A stretch of 25,708 nucleotides of DNA from an uncultured Collinsella sp. (GCA_900549245.1 URNQ01000007.1:1-25708); one strand, 5' to 3'. Positions 6,743-14,324 are shown, counted from the stretch's first letter. Numbers and translations: made by a program. The notes: generated by a model not told the origin, from the letters alone.

Positions 6743-7792
6743 TTAACGGACAATGTGGACGGCAGGACCGCCTGGCACCGGCTCGCACACGCGGCCGATT
6801 GTGGCGGCAACGCGCCCCTCGGCATGCAGACGGCGCGCAAGCTCATCCACATCGGCAGCAGGTGCCGCGATGAGCAAGCCGCCCGAGGTCTGTGGATCGT
6901 ACAGCGCATCCAGCATGCCCGGCTCCAGGTCCTCGTCGGCAGCCACACGCGGGCCAAAGAAGTCCTGGTTGCGGTAGGAGCCAGCGGGGATAATGCCCAG
7001 ACGCGCCATGTCAAGCACCTGATCAAAGAGCGGCACCGCCCCCGACGCAAGCTCAATCTGCACGCCCGAGCCCTCGGCCATCTCGCACGCATGCCCGATC
7101 AGGCCAAAGCCCGTAATGTCGGTGCAGCCGTGAAGCTCAAGTCCCTCGGCCAAACGGATCGGGGCCTCGTTGAGGGTGCGCATCGAGTCAAACATCGGAC
7201 CAGCCTCGTCCTGCTCGATGAGCTCGCCCTTAATGGCCGTGGTGATGATGCCCGAGCCGATTGCCTTGGTCAGCAGCAGAACATCACCCACGCGTGCGCC
7301 GCTGTTGGCGAGCATGCGGTCGAGTGGCACAAAACCGCTCACGGACAGGCCATACTTGGGCTCGTCGTCGTTGATGGTGTGACCGCCCGCGATGGAGCAA
7401 CCCGCCTCGACGCACTTGTCTGCGCCGCCCGCCAGAATCTGACCGGCAACCTCAACGCCTAAGCAACTGGGAATGCACAGCAGGTTCATGGCATGGCTCG
7501 GCCGCCCGCCCATGGCGTAGATGTCCGACAGCGAGTTGGCTGCGGCGATCTGGCCAAACAGGAACGGGTCGTCGACCATCGGCGGGAAGAAATCGACGGA
7601 CTGCACAAGGCCCAAGTTATCGCCAACACGAAAGACGCTCGCATCGTCGGAGGTATCGAACCCCACGAGCAGGTTATCGTTATGCACATTGGGTAAGTCG
7701 CCCAGAACCTGGGCGAGGGCTCCAGGAGCCAACTTAGCGGCTCAACCGCTCGCGGCAGTCATAGACGTGAGCTTAATCTGATCGTCAGCCAT
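6743..7792 (-). CDS. selD: Selenide, water dikinase (selenophosphate synthase) containing selenocysteine
   Basis: Makes selenophosphate from selenide and ATP. The true gene starts at ATG 7792, 5 nt after AGGAGG, and reads through an in-frame TGA at 7742-7744. That TGA is residue 17, the position of catalytic Cys17 in E. coli SelD, and is followed by the expected Lys at 20 (context SG-U-AAK). With Sec inserted the protein is 349 residues, matching the family; later motifs include GFDTSDDASVF, QSVDFFPP, AGGHTINDDEP, TDITGFGLIGHA and DPQTSGGLL. A conventional ORF call would stop at the TGA and start near 7732, losing the active site. A candidate SECIS hairpin lies just downstream of the TGA. The cell must therefore carry selA/selB/selC. 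Confidence 0.96.
7718..7744 (-). promoter_or_regulatory. Candidate bacterial SECIS element of selD
   Basis: After the in-frame TGA (7742-7744) the mRNA can form GGCTC-CTG-GAGCC (7730-7726 with 7722-7718); the loop region holds G residues about 18-20 nt from the TGA, close to the spacing of known bacterial SECIS elements that recruit SelB. The two U residues just before the stem could provide the usual bulge. The fold is hand-drawn. Confidence 0.6.
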
Positions 7793-7862
7793 CGATACCT
7801 CCTCTCTTCGGTCAATCATTTTCTCCCAGTATACGCATGAATGCGCTTCCGCGGCCGATACA

Positions 7863-8627
7863 TCACCCTAGTGCCTGGGCGCGAATCGCCGCGCCGATGG
7901 CACCGGCAAAGCGAGCCTGGGGCGAGGTGGTCACCGGCGACCCCAGTAGCTCGCCCAACCGCTCCACCACGAAGGCGTTCTCGCACAGGCCACCGGTTAG
8001 GTAGTACGGGGCGCCCGTGGCCTGCCCGGCCATGGTCGCCACGCGCGAGACCACGCTGTCGATCACGCCGCGTGCAATGTTCTCGCGCGGCTCGCCACGA
8101 CCGATCAGGCTGATGACCTCGCTTTCGGCAAACACCGTGCACATGCTGCTGATCTTGGTGGGCTCGCCGGAACGCGCAAGGTCGGCCATCTGCTGCTGGG
8201 AAATGCCTAGGCGGTCGGCCATGATCTCCAAAAAGCGCCCCGTGCCGGCAGCGCACTTGTCGTTCATGGCAAACTTGGCCACGCGGCCACTTTTAAGCTG
8301 AATGACCTTGGTGTCCTGACCACCAACATCGATTACGGTGCCGTGGTCGCCAAAAAGGCGCACGGCACCGGTACCGTGGCAGGTGATCTCGGTCACGACC
8401 TTGTGCGCATAGGGCACGGCAACACGGCCGTAGCCAGTCGCGACCACGCGAGCATCTTCGGCCGTCACGTCATAGCCGGCCGCTGCCAGTGCCTCGCGCA
8501 GCCGCTCGGAAGCATCGACCGAGGAGAACCCGGTTGGCTGCACGCACGTCCACGCCACCGAACCCTCCCCGTCGACCACAGCAGCCTTAGCCGCCGTAGA
8601 CCCGATATCGATCCCGATCCCTATCAT
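7863..8627 (-). CDS. Acyl-CoA dehydratase activase / double-cubane reductase activator (ASKHA ATPase)
   Basis: A 254-residue BadF/BadG/BcrA/BcrD-family ATPase. The N-terminal phosphate-binding loop is GIDIGSTAAKAAVV, and the second nucleotide motif is VIDVGGQDTKV. Two cysteines that hold the [4Fe-4S] cluster at the dimer interface of HgdC are present in NDKCAAGTG (C125) and SSMCTVFAESE (C163). Such activators use ATP to inject a very low-potential electron into 2-hydroxyacyl-CoA dehydratases or double-cubane-cluster proteins, here presumably the two paralogues encoded just upstream. Start ATG 8627 has GGAAGAGAG upstream. It is followed after 70 nt by selD in the same orientation. Confidence 0.92.
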   Translation of the reverse strand: MIGIGIDIGSTAAKAAVVDGEGSVAWTCVQPTGFSSVDASERLREALAAAGYDVTAEDARVVATGYGRVAVPYAHKVVTEITCHGTGAVRLFGDHGTVIDVGGQDTKVIQLKSGRVAKFAMNDKCAAGTGRFLEIMADRLGISQQQMADLARSGEPTKISSMCTVFAESEVISLIGRGEPRENIARGVIDSVVSRVATMAGQATGAPYYLTGGLCENAFVVERLGELLGSPVTTSPQARFAGAIGAAIRAQALG

Positions 8628-8683
8628 GGCTCTCTTCCAATCTAAACATCAAAGGTAGCGGCGCGTTCAGGCGCCTTAGCTCT

Positions 8684-8784
8684 AGGTTTCTCAGGTGCCG
8701 GAGATTGCCCCGAAAGAGGAGCGCAGCGTACTTTGGGTACGCAAGCGACGGTTTGAGGAGCAAGATCCGGCGTCTGAGGAAGCT
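8684..8784 (-). ncRNA. ~100-nt imperfect palindrome / structured RNA, copy A
   Basis: This begins at the stop codon of the second dehydratase-like gene and runs toward the activase gene. On the minus strand nested helices pair CTCAG/CTGAG, CCGGA/TCCGG, TTGCTCC/GGGGCAA (with a U-G pair) and an inner GCGTAC/GTACGC hairpin. Copy B at 9981-10078 is about 75-80% identical, with CAAACCGTCGCTTGCGTACC shared and several helices changed on both sides. It may be a dispersed ERIC-like palindrome or a functional mRNA structure. The class Collinsella-1 RNA is an untested alternative. Confidence 0.6.
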
Positions 8785-9946
8785 AGAGGGTTTCGATGAA
8801 GGCGGCGATGCGGGTCTCGATCTGGCCCATGTCGCCGTTGCTGTAATCGGTCTCGATCTTCATGTACGGAATACCCGCACCCTCGACAGCCTCCTGCATG
8901 CGCGCACTCTCCACGTTAAAGGTGTGGCACGCCTGGAGCACATTCTCCACCACACCGTCGACGTGGTATTTCTCGCACATGGCCAGGGTGTTGTCCATAC
9001 GACCGTCGTTGGGCGTCATGACCGAGCAGTTGATATCCAGGTAGCGGTCGGCGATGGCGCGCAGGATGTCGGGAGCCTCCGGGTCGATCATCATGGCCGC
9101 CGTACGCTCGCCCGAGCAGTCGTCCATGCAAACGACCACGCCGCCGTTGGACTCGATGGTGCGACCGATCTTGTTGATCACACCGCCCACCGGGCAGCCG
9201 GTGATCAGAATGCGCTTGGCATCCGCCGCAACCGGGCGCTCGCCCGCGTCGTAGGCCTCGCGCAGCTTGGCAACCTTTTGCTCCAGCTGCTGCGTATAGG
9301 CCTCGATATCAAAACTAAACGTACCGGCAAACATGGTGCTCATCAGGTCGACGCCGCTCATGGCCGCCGGCTGGTTGGCCTGCAGCGCAAACATCTCGAG
9401 CTGGGCCGCACGCAAGCGGTTGCGACGACGGACGGCAGCGCGCAGGTCATCGTCGGTAATCGTGATGCCGTAGAAGCCCTCGAGCTCCTCCTTGAGCAGG
9501 CGGCACTCCTCGTACCAGCCCTCGCGCTCGTAGGCGCGGTCGCGGCCCTGCGGAAGATGCAGAATGTGCGTACGCTTGAGCTCGTTGAGTAGCTCGTACA
9601 TCTTCTTCTTGCCGTCGCAGGTGGTCTCGCCGATGATCATGTCGCTAAAGTACGTAAACGGGCACTTTTGCGAATAGGCAAAACCGTACGTCGACTTGAT
9701 GAGCGGACAAAGATTTGCCGGCAGCACCTTCTCGGCCTCGGGAATCACCTCATCGGACGTACCGCACAGCGCCACGCTCGCAGCCCCCGCGGCATCGATA
9801 ATCTCGAGCGGCGTATAGCTGCACAAAAAGCCGACCAGGCGATTGCCGGCCTGTTTGTAATCCTTGACGCGAATAAACGCCGCCTTGCGTTGCTCGTTGA
9901 ACTCCTCAAACGTGGACGGCAACGGCTGTTCAATTTTTTCCGGCAT
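8783..9946 (-). CDS. 2-hydroxyacyl-CoA dehydratase / double-cubane-cluster protein, second paralogue
   Basis: A 387-residue protein of the HgdB/FldB/benzoyl-CoA-reductase-subunit superfamily (HGD-D). Candidate iron-sulfur ligands appear in GFLCSY, NLCPLIKSTYGF, QKCPFTY, GETTCDGKKK, TGCPVGG, DDCSGERT and NVLQACHTF. The C-terminal TPNDGRMDNT and KIETDYSNGD segments match those of the neighbouring paralogue. Members either dehydrate 2-hydroxyacyl-CoAs or, as double-cubane-cluster proteins, reduce small molecules, in both cases after ATP-driven electron transfer from the activase. ATG 9946 is chosen because AGGAG lies 6 nt upstream; a much longer frame overlapping the upstream paralogue is not coding. 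No CoA-transferase or acyl-CoA dehydrogenase gene is nearby, which argues against amino-acid fermentation. Confidence 0.85.
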   Translation of the reverse strand: MPEKIEQPLPSTFEEFNEQRKAAFIRVKDYKQAGNRLVGFLCSYTPLEIIDAAGAASVALCGTSDEVIPEAEKVLPANLCPLIKSTYGFAYSQKCPFTYFSDMIIGETTCDGKKKMYELLNELKRTHILHLPQGRDRAYEREGWYEECRLLKEELEGFYGITITDDDLRAAVRRRNRLRAAQLEMFALQANQPAAMSGVDLMSTMFAGTFSFDIEAYTQQLEQKVAKLREAYDAGERPVAADAKRILITGCPVGGVINKIGRTIESNGGVVVCMDDCSGERTAAMMIDPEAPDILRAIADRYLDINCSVMTPNDGRMDNTLAMCEKYHVDGVVENVLQACHTFNVESARMQEAVEGAGIPYMKIETDYSNGDMGQIETRIAAFIETL

Positions 9947-9980
9947 ATAACTCCTAAACCTTTTAACCAACCAAGGAAAC

Positions 9981-10078
9981 GGCTCTCCCAGGTGCCCAAG
10001 GTTGCCGTAAAAGGATCGCCGCGTACTTTGGTACGCAAGCGACGGTTTGAACGGCAAGATCGGGTGCCTGGGGAAGCC
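9981..10078 (-). ncRNA. ~100-nt imperfect palindrome / structured RNA, copy B
   Basis: Situated between the two dehydratase-like genes, 16 nt after the first stop codon. On the minus strand it pairs CCCAG/CTGGG, CCC/GGG, TTGCCGT/ACGGCAA and inner GCGTAC/GTACGC with an AAA-containing loop. Relative to copy A three helices differ but still pair, which is covariation. The unpaired CAAACCGT and ATCCTTTT-like strands are the most conserved parts. No U-tract follows. Confidence 0.6.
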
Positions 10079-10094
10079 GCCGGGACGAATAGTC

Positions 10095-11378
10095 CTAAAT
10101 GGTTTCCAAGAAAGCCTCGATCCTGGTTTGCAGTTGGCCAGCATCCTCGCCGGCGTAGTCGGTCGTGATGTGCATAAACGGAATGCCGGCTTCCTCGGCG
10201 GCCTTCTCCACGGCAAAGGACTCCATCTCGTAAAGCGTGCAGAACTGCAGCGCCACGTCCACGATGCCGTCGGCATGAAGGTCGCGTGCCATCTGAACGA
10301 TGTCCTTCATACGCTGGTCGTTGGGCGTAAAGACGGCGCAGTTGATCTTAAAGTAGCGCTCGGCGATGGCGTCGAGCATCTCGTCGACCGTCTCGCCGGA
10401 CTCGTCGACCAGGTCCTTGTAGTAGCGCGAGCCCGTGCAGGACTCCTCGCCCACCACGACGCCGCCGGCCTTCTCGATGAGGTTGAACAGCTTCCAGTTG
10501 GGCACGGCCATGGGCGTGCCGGTGTACAGGATGCGCTTGGTCCCCTTGGGCGCCACACCCTCGCCGGCCTCGACACGCTGCTCGCACTCAGCCGCCATAT
10601 CGTTGATGGCTCCGGTCAGACGCGGCGTGTCGTCCATAAAGGCGGCCTGAACGGTCAGCAGGCTGTCGAGACCGCTGATGGGCGCTGGGTCGGCAGCGCG
10701 CGTGGCAGCGAGGCGCTGCAGGGCGCGACGCTTCTCATTGACGGCGTGGATGGCGGTCTTCAGACGCTCAGGCGTAATCGTGTCGCCACACTCCTTCTCA
10801 ATCTTGGCGGCGAGCTTCTTGACCTCGGCCTTCCAGGTCACGAGCGTCGACTCGTCGTGCACGTTGGGAATATCCATGACGTACATGTTCTTTTGCGTGG
10901 CAAAGAACTCGTAGGCCTTCTTCTTGCCATCGCAGGTGTTCTCGCCCACCACCAGGTCGCTCGACTCGATGTAAGGGCAGACCTCACCCAGCTTAAAGCC
11001 GGCAAAGCTCTTGATGAGCGGGCAGGTGTTGCGCGGCAGATGCTCCTCGACCTTGTCGGTCGCCCAGTCGGCACCCGAGCACAGACCAACTGGAATGCCG
11101 TCACAGGCAAGTACGATCTCCTCGGGCACGTACACACAGAACGAACCGACGATCTTGGTGGCCTCGCCGGCCTCCTTCTTGTCGAGCATCTCCTTAATAC
11201 GGCCGCTGTGGATGTTGGTGGCGACAAAATCCAGGTAGGACGTGGACTTGGGGCGATTGTTCTGCGTCAGGAACATATCGCCGTACATCTGGCCCACGGC
11301 GCCCAGCAGCATGTCGTGGTCGGCAAGATTCATGCCGAGGCTCTCCCACATCGGATGGAAATCAAATTCTTCAGCCAT
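10095..11378 (-). CDS. 2-hydroxyacyl-CoA dehydratase / double-cubane-cluster protein, first paralogue
   Basis: A 427-residue member of the same HGD-D superfamily as the next gene and clearly its paralogue. Matching cysteine motifs are GSFCVYVP, NTCPLIKSFAGF, EVCPYIE, GENTCDGKKK, EESCTGSRYY and LQFCTLYEM; the end (HITTDYAGEDAGQLQTRIEA) parallels the partner. It carries about 45 extra N-terminal residues. The two may form a heterodimer holding one or two iron-sulfur clusters, activated by the ASKHA ATPase two genes downstream. ATG 11378 has GAGGGGAA upstream. It is the first full-length gene of the selenium-linked operon. The substrate cannot be read from sequence. Confidence 0.85.
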   Translation of the reverse strand: MAEEFDFHPMWESLGMNLADHDMLLGAVGQMYGDMFLTQNNRPKSTSYLDFVATNIHSGRIKEMLDKKEAGEATKIVGSFCVYVPEEIVLACDGIPVGLCSGADWATDKVEEHLPRNTCPLIKSFAGFKLGEVCPYIESSDLVVGENTCDGKKKAYEFFATQKNMYVMDIPNVHDESTLVTWKAEVKKLAAKIEKECGDTITPERLKTAIHAVNEKRRALQRLAATRAADPAPISGLDSLLTVQAAFMDDTPRLTGAINDMAAECEQRVEAGEGVAPKGTKRILYTGTPMAVPNWKLFNLIEKAGGVVVGEESCTGSRYYKDLVDESGETVDEMLDAIAERYFKINCAVFTPNDQRMKDIVQMARDLHADGIVDVALQFCTLYEMESFAVEKAAEEAGIPFMHITTDYAGEDAGQLQTRIEAFLETI

Positions 11379-11541
11379 GACGGTTCCCCTCTCGAATCAA
11401 AAATGAATAGCTACGGTATTGCTGCACGGTGGGTGGCGAAAACCCGACCGCGCCTAAACCCGGAATTTTGGGGAACCTGCTTTGCAGCTGATTATTTAGT
11501 TGTGCGTCGTCTCTCCCGGAGCCGTGAACATACCTGCTCAT
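11371..11541 (-). CDS. Possible 56-codon leader ORF overlapping the first dehydratase-like gene
   Basis: It starts ATG 11541 inside the stop of the preceding mini-ORF (ATGA overlap) and ends with TGA 8 nt inside the dehydratase-like gene, so ribosomes could be handed on. The product (beginning MSRYVHGSGRDD, ending REGNRHG) matches no family I know and has no independent ribosome binding site. It may be a regulatory leader or chance. Confidence 0.2.
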   Translation of the reverse strand: MSRYVHGSGRDDAQLNNQLQSRFPKIPGLGAVGFSPPTVQQYRSYSFLIREGNRHG

Positions 11542-11606
11542 ATGCGGCTCCGAGCCATATATAGGGCACGCGCGGCAACGCGGCGAATGTATGTCATCTG
11601 CGGCAT
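11538..11606 (-). CDS. Possible 22-residue leader peptide of the selenium-linked reductase operon
   Basis: ATG 11606 lies 7 nt after a very strong ribosome binding site (AAAGGAGGG). The peptide begins MPQMTYIRRVAARAL, is basic and ends at TGA 11538-11540, which overlaps the start of the next small ORF. The strong ribosome binding site with nothing else to serve suggests a real leader peptide controlling the downstream genes. Its function is unknown. Confidence 0.35.
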   Translation of the reverse strand: MPQMTYIRRVAARALYMARSRI

Positions 11607-11642
11607 GTGCGCACCCTCCTTTACAAGTTAAGGTCAACTATA

Positions 11643-11674
11643 TCAACGGTCGTCGACCATGCGAACACCGTTGA
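11643..11674. promoter_or_regulatory. Inverted repeat upstream of the reductase operon
   Basis: TCAACGGT (11643-11650) and ACCGTTGA (11667-11674) are perfect 8-bp inverted repeats 24 bp apart, located 37-68 nt upstream of the leader-peptide ATG. This suits an operator or a 5' UTR hairpin. I could not define a clear -35/-10 pair. Confidence 0.4.
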
Positions 11675-11715
11675 CATTCGTACGACAGCCTCGTGTGCCG
11701 TCGTTTAATAAATAA

Positions 11716-11731
11716 TTATCTTAATTGATAA
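11716..11731. promoter_or_regulatory. AT-rich palindrome between modC and the reductase operon
   Basis: TTATC-TTAATT-GATAA is an inverted repeat in a notably AT-rich stretch (about 11705-11735) within GC-rich DNA. It lies after the mod terminator and before the reductase leader, where a promoter is expected. Confidence 0.35.
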
Positions 11732-11763
11732 GAGTTTGCCATCCCTCATTCGGCGCGCGGCAA

Positions 11764-11796
11764 GACAAAGCCGCCGAGGCTTATATCCCCGACGGC
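11764..11796 (-). terminator. Rho-independent terminator of modABC
   Basis: On the minus strand GCCGTCGGGG pairs with CCTCGGCGGC (10 bp, two G-U pairs) around loop ATATAAG, followed by TTTGTCTT. It starts 11 nt after the modC stop. Confidence 0.75.
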
Positions 11797-11807
11797 ATTA
11801 CCCGGCG

Positions 11808-12878
11808 TTATCGACAAACCAAGTGGATTCTACTCGCATCGAAGTGCATGCGCAGCGTCTCGCCTGCTTGCGGCAGCTCGTCGACAGGCACGCCCACCTT
11901 GTTGACCTTCCACTGCAGACGCGTGGGCGCATCAGCGCGCGGCACGTCCAGCAGCACCAGGCGCTCAAAACGCGAATCGCTCACGCGGGCCACGTGCAAA
12001 TCATAGCTGTTGCGTCCCCGCTCCGCGCGATTGTCAACATGGAAGTAGCTTGCGCGAATGCCCAGGTACGCTGCATTATCGGGAACCTCGCGACCCACAT
12101 TAAAGGTCATGCCCCAGTCGAGGGCCTCAACTTCTTCGTCGCCGATCTTGCGCGCCCGGCTTGTGTTCTTGCAGCCCGTCAGGCGCAGTGCCGCCAGCGT
12201 CTGCGGACGGCGGACCACGTCCTCGACGGAGCCGATCTCCTCAACATGCCCGTCGTGCATCACGCAGATGCGCCCGCACAGGCGGCACGCTTCGTCGATG
12301 TCGTGGCTCACGTAGAGCACGGTGCGGTTGCATACATCGAACAGGTCGAGCATGTTCTGTTCGAGGGCGCTCTTAAGATAGGAATCGAGTGCGCTCATGG
12401 GCTCGTCGAACATAAAAATGCCCGGATGCGCCGCCACCATGCGGGCAAGCGCCACACGTTGTTGCTGACCGCCCGAGAGTCGCGCGGGATAGCGGTCGGC
12501 AAAATCGGACAGACCGAAAATGCCCAGATAGCGCTCGGCGAGCTTTTTGCGCGCGGCGGCGTCGCCCGCATCCTTTACACCGGCGCATACGTTATCGGCC
12601 ACCGTCACGTTGGGAAACAGCTGATAGTTTTGGAACAGCAGGGCGCATTTTCGCTCCTGGGGCGACAGGTTGATGCCCGTCGCCGAGTCAAAAAAGGTCA
12701 CGCCGTTGACGACGATCTTGCCCTCGTCGGGCGTCTCCACGCCGGCGATGCAGCGCAGCGTACAGCTCTTGCCGCAACCCGAGGCACCGAGCAGCGCCAC
12801 ACGATCCTCGCCGGCATCGAGCTGAATGTCGAGGGTAAAGCCCGGATAGCGCTTTTTGATATCCAGAACGAGCGACAT
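11808..12878 (-). CDS. modC: Molybdate ABC transporter ATP-binding protein ModC
   Basis: A 356-residue ABC ATPase. Walker A is GASGCGKS (residues ~31-38), the signature is LSGGQQQRVALARM, Walker B is GIFMFDEP and the switch histidine is in VSHD. The last ~120 residues form a regulatory extension like the TOBE/Mop region of ModC/CysA-type ATPases. It energises import of molybdate (or tungstate) through ModB. The start lies 3 nt after the modB stop, and a terminator follows. Specificity for molybdate rests on the modA-modB neighbours and the adjacent moeA-mogA genes. Confidence 0.92.
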   Translation of the reverse strand: MSLVLDIKKRYPGFTLDIQLDAGEDRVALLGASGCGKSCTLRCIAGVETPDEGKIVVNGVTFFDSATGINLSPQERKCALLFQNYQLFPNVTVADNVCAGVKDAGDAAARKKLAERYLGIFGLSDFADRYPARLSGGQQQRVALARMVAAHPGIFMFDEPMSALDSYLKSALEQNMLDLFDVCNRTVLYVSHDIDEACRLCGRICVMHDGHVEEIGSVEDVVRRPQTLAALRLTGCKNTSRARKIGDEEVEALDWGMTFNVGREVPDNAAYLGIRASYFHVDNRAERGRNSYDLHVARVSDSRFERLVLLDVPRADAPTRLQWKVNKVGVPVDELPQAGETLRMHFDASRIHLVCR

Positions 12879-12881
12879 GGC

Positions 12882-14324
12882 CTATCGACCTCCCTGCAAA
12901 GCGGCATCATCGCGCATGAGCTCGGCCAGCGCCTCGCGATCGATACGCAAGGCATCGCCGCCCGCCGGGTCGAGCGAATCGCCCTGTCCGGCAAGATCTT
13001 TGATCCGCTTGCGCTCCGCACGGGAAAGGCCCCGCTCGCGATACTTTTGCGAATGAGCGGTGTACATATTGATGAACAGGATGACCAGGAAACTGAACAC
13101 GATTACGACGATGACCCAAAAGAGCGCCACCGACGTGTTGCCGCCCATCCACTCAAAGTAGATGGCGATGGGGATGGTCTGGGTAATGCCGGCGTAGTTG
13201 CCCGCAAAGAACAGGGTGCAGCCAAACTCGCCCATGGCACGCGCGAAGGCGAGCACCGTGCCGGCGGCAATCGAGGGCCAGCCAAGCGGCATCATGAGCT
13301 TGGCAAAGATGCGACGTTCGGACCATCCCAAGGTTCGCGCGGCGTCGAGCATCTGCGTGTCGAGGCTCTCGAAGGCTCCGAGCGCCGTGCGGTAGACCAG
13401 GGGAAACGACACCACCACGGCGGATATCACCGCCGCGGGCCACGTAAAGACGATCGAGATGCCATGCGCGATAAGCCACCGACCGACCCCGGTCGATCGA
13501 CCAAACAGCATGAGGAGCAGAAAGCCGCAAACCGTGGGCGGCAGCACCATAGGGATGGTAAAGACCGAGTCGAGCAGGCCCTTGATACGGCTCGTAGTAC
13601 CCATGGTCTTCCATGCGGCAAACAGGCCCAGCGCAAAGGAGATCAGCAGGGCGAGGCCGCTCGTTTTGATAGACACCCAAAACGGACGATAGTCGATGTC
13701 GCCCAAAAAGGAGGCCAAGGAGGTCAAGGGGCCCTGCTCATCCCGCAACACGACAGACGATGCCTCTACCATTTGAGCGCTATCAAGCCAACGCGCGCCG
13801 CCCTTGGCATCACCCGAGGCTGATGCAATCACCACATAGCGGTCCCCATCCGCACCGCGCTCGTCAAAGCTATAGGTATACCCGCCGGCATCAAACGTTG
13901 TTTCCGCCGTGACATACCAAGGAAGATCCACGTCCCCCAGCTGCGCACCTCCCATGCAGTTTGCGCTGTCGAGCTCACAGACGAGGGCCTTGAGACCCGA
14001 TACGCACTCGTTGTCCTGCGGATCCAACCCATACTTCTCGACCGCCTTGGGCGATATCCACACCACAACGCGATCGGCGGCAGGCGCCACTACAAGGTCC
14101 ACGTCCTCGTCAACGGGAAACCGGTAGCCCTCAGGCTGGCCCTCCATGGCACGAGCGGTCCCCTTGGCCAACCGCTCAAAACCTTCGATCCCATAGGAAA
14201 GCCCATGAGCGGTCGCAGCAACCTGGGCCCCGTGCTCAGCGTCCCCGGCAAACGCAAATCCCGGCACCCAGCAAAGCGCGAAGGTCAAAGCACAGGCGAC
14301 AAGCATGCGGAATCTATTAAGCAC
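12882..14324 (-). CDS. modB: Molybdate ABC transporter permease ModB with N-terminal extracytoplasmic domain
   Basis: A 480-residue protein, about twice the usual ~225. Residues 7-26 form a signal-like hydrophobic segment ending AFA. Residues ~27-210 are a hydrophilic, presumably extracytoplasmic domain of unknown function. From ~217 on it is a normal ModB permease with about five to six membrane helices and the EAA loop near YRTALGAFESLDTQMLDAARTLG. A charged cytoplasmic tail of about 50 residues ends the protein. The GTG at 14324 is chosen because GGAG lies 8 nt upstream and it precedes the signal segment. It lies 68 nt after modA and 3 nt before modC. The extra domain might touch ModA or sense ligand; that is speculation. 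Confidence 0.88.
   Translation of the reverse strand: MLNRFRMLVACALTFALCWVPGFAFAGDAEHGAQVAATAHGLSYGIEGFERLAKGTARAMEGQPEGYRFPVDEDVDLVVAPAADRVVVWISPKAVEKYGLDPQDNECVSGLKALVCELDSANCMGGAQLGDVDLPWYVTAETTFDAGGYTYSFDERGADGDRYVVIASASGDAKGGARWLDSAQMVEASSVVLRDEQGPLTSLASFLGDIDYRPFWVSIKTSGLALLISFALGLFAAWKTMGTTSRIKGLLDSVFTIPMVLPPTVCGFLLLMLFGRSTGVGRWLIAHGISIVFTWPAAVISAVVVSFPLVYRTALGAFESLDTQMLDAARTLGWSERRIFAKLMMPLGWPSIAAGTVLAFARAMGEFGCTLFFAGNYAGITQTIPIAIYFEWMGGNTSVALFWVIVVIVFSFLVILFINMYTAHSQKYRERGLSRAERKRIKDLAGQGDSLDPAGGDALRIDREALAELMRDDAALQGGR

Noticed and set aside
7863..7865. TGA ending the activase considered as a second selenocysteine codon
   Set aside because: The activase is full length at this stop and readthrough adds only a short unrelated tail without family support.
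8705..9592. 295-codon plus-strand ORF opposite the second dehydratase-like gene
   Set aside because: Antisense shadow of a confidently identified gene; it begins inside the structured repeat.
10047..11564. 505-codon plus-strand ORF opposite the first dehydratase-like gene
   Set aside because: Antisense shadow; the minus strand carries conserved cysteine motifs with a good ribosome binding site.
11379..11640. Known riboswitch (glycine, SAM, cobalamin, T-box) in the reductase leader
   Set aside because: A short GGGAGAGAC string recalls glycine aptamers, but the rest of the conserved core is missing.
11736..13823. 695-codon plus-strand ORF opposite modC and modB
   Set aside because: Antisense shadow in GC-rich DNA; the minus strand encodes clear ModB and ModC motifs and the plus product is Arg/His-rich with no family resemblance.
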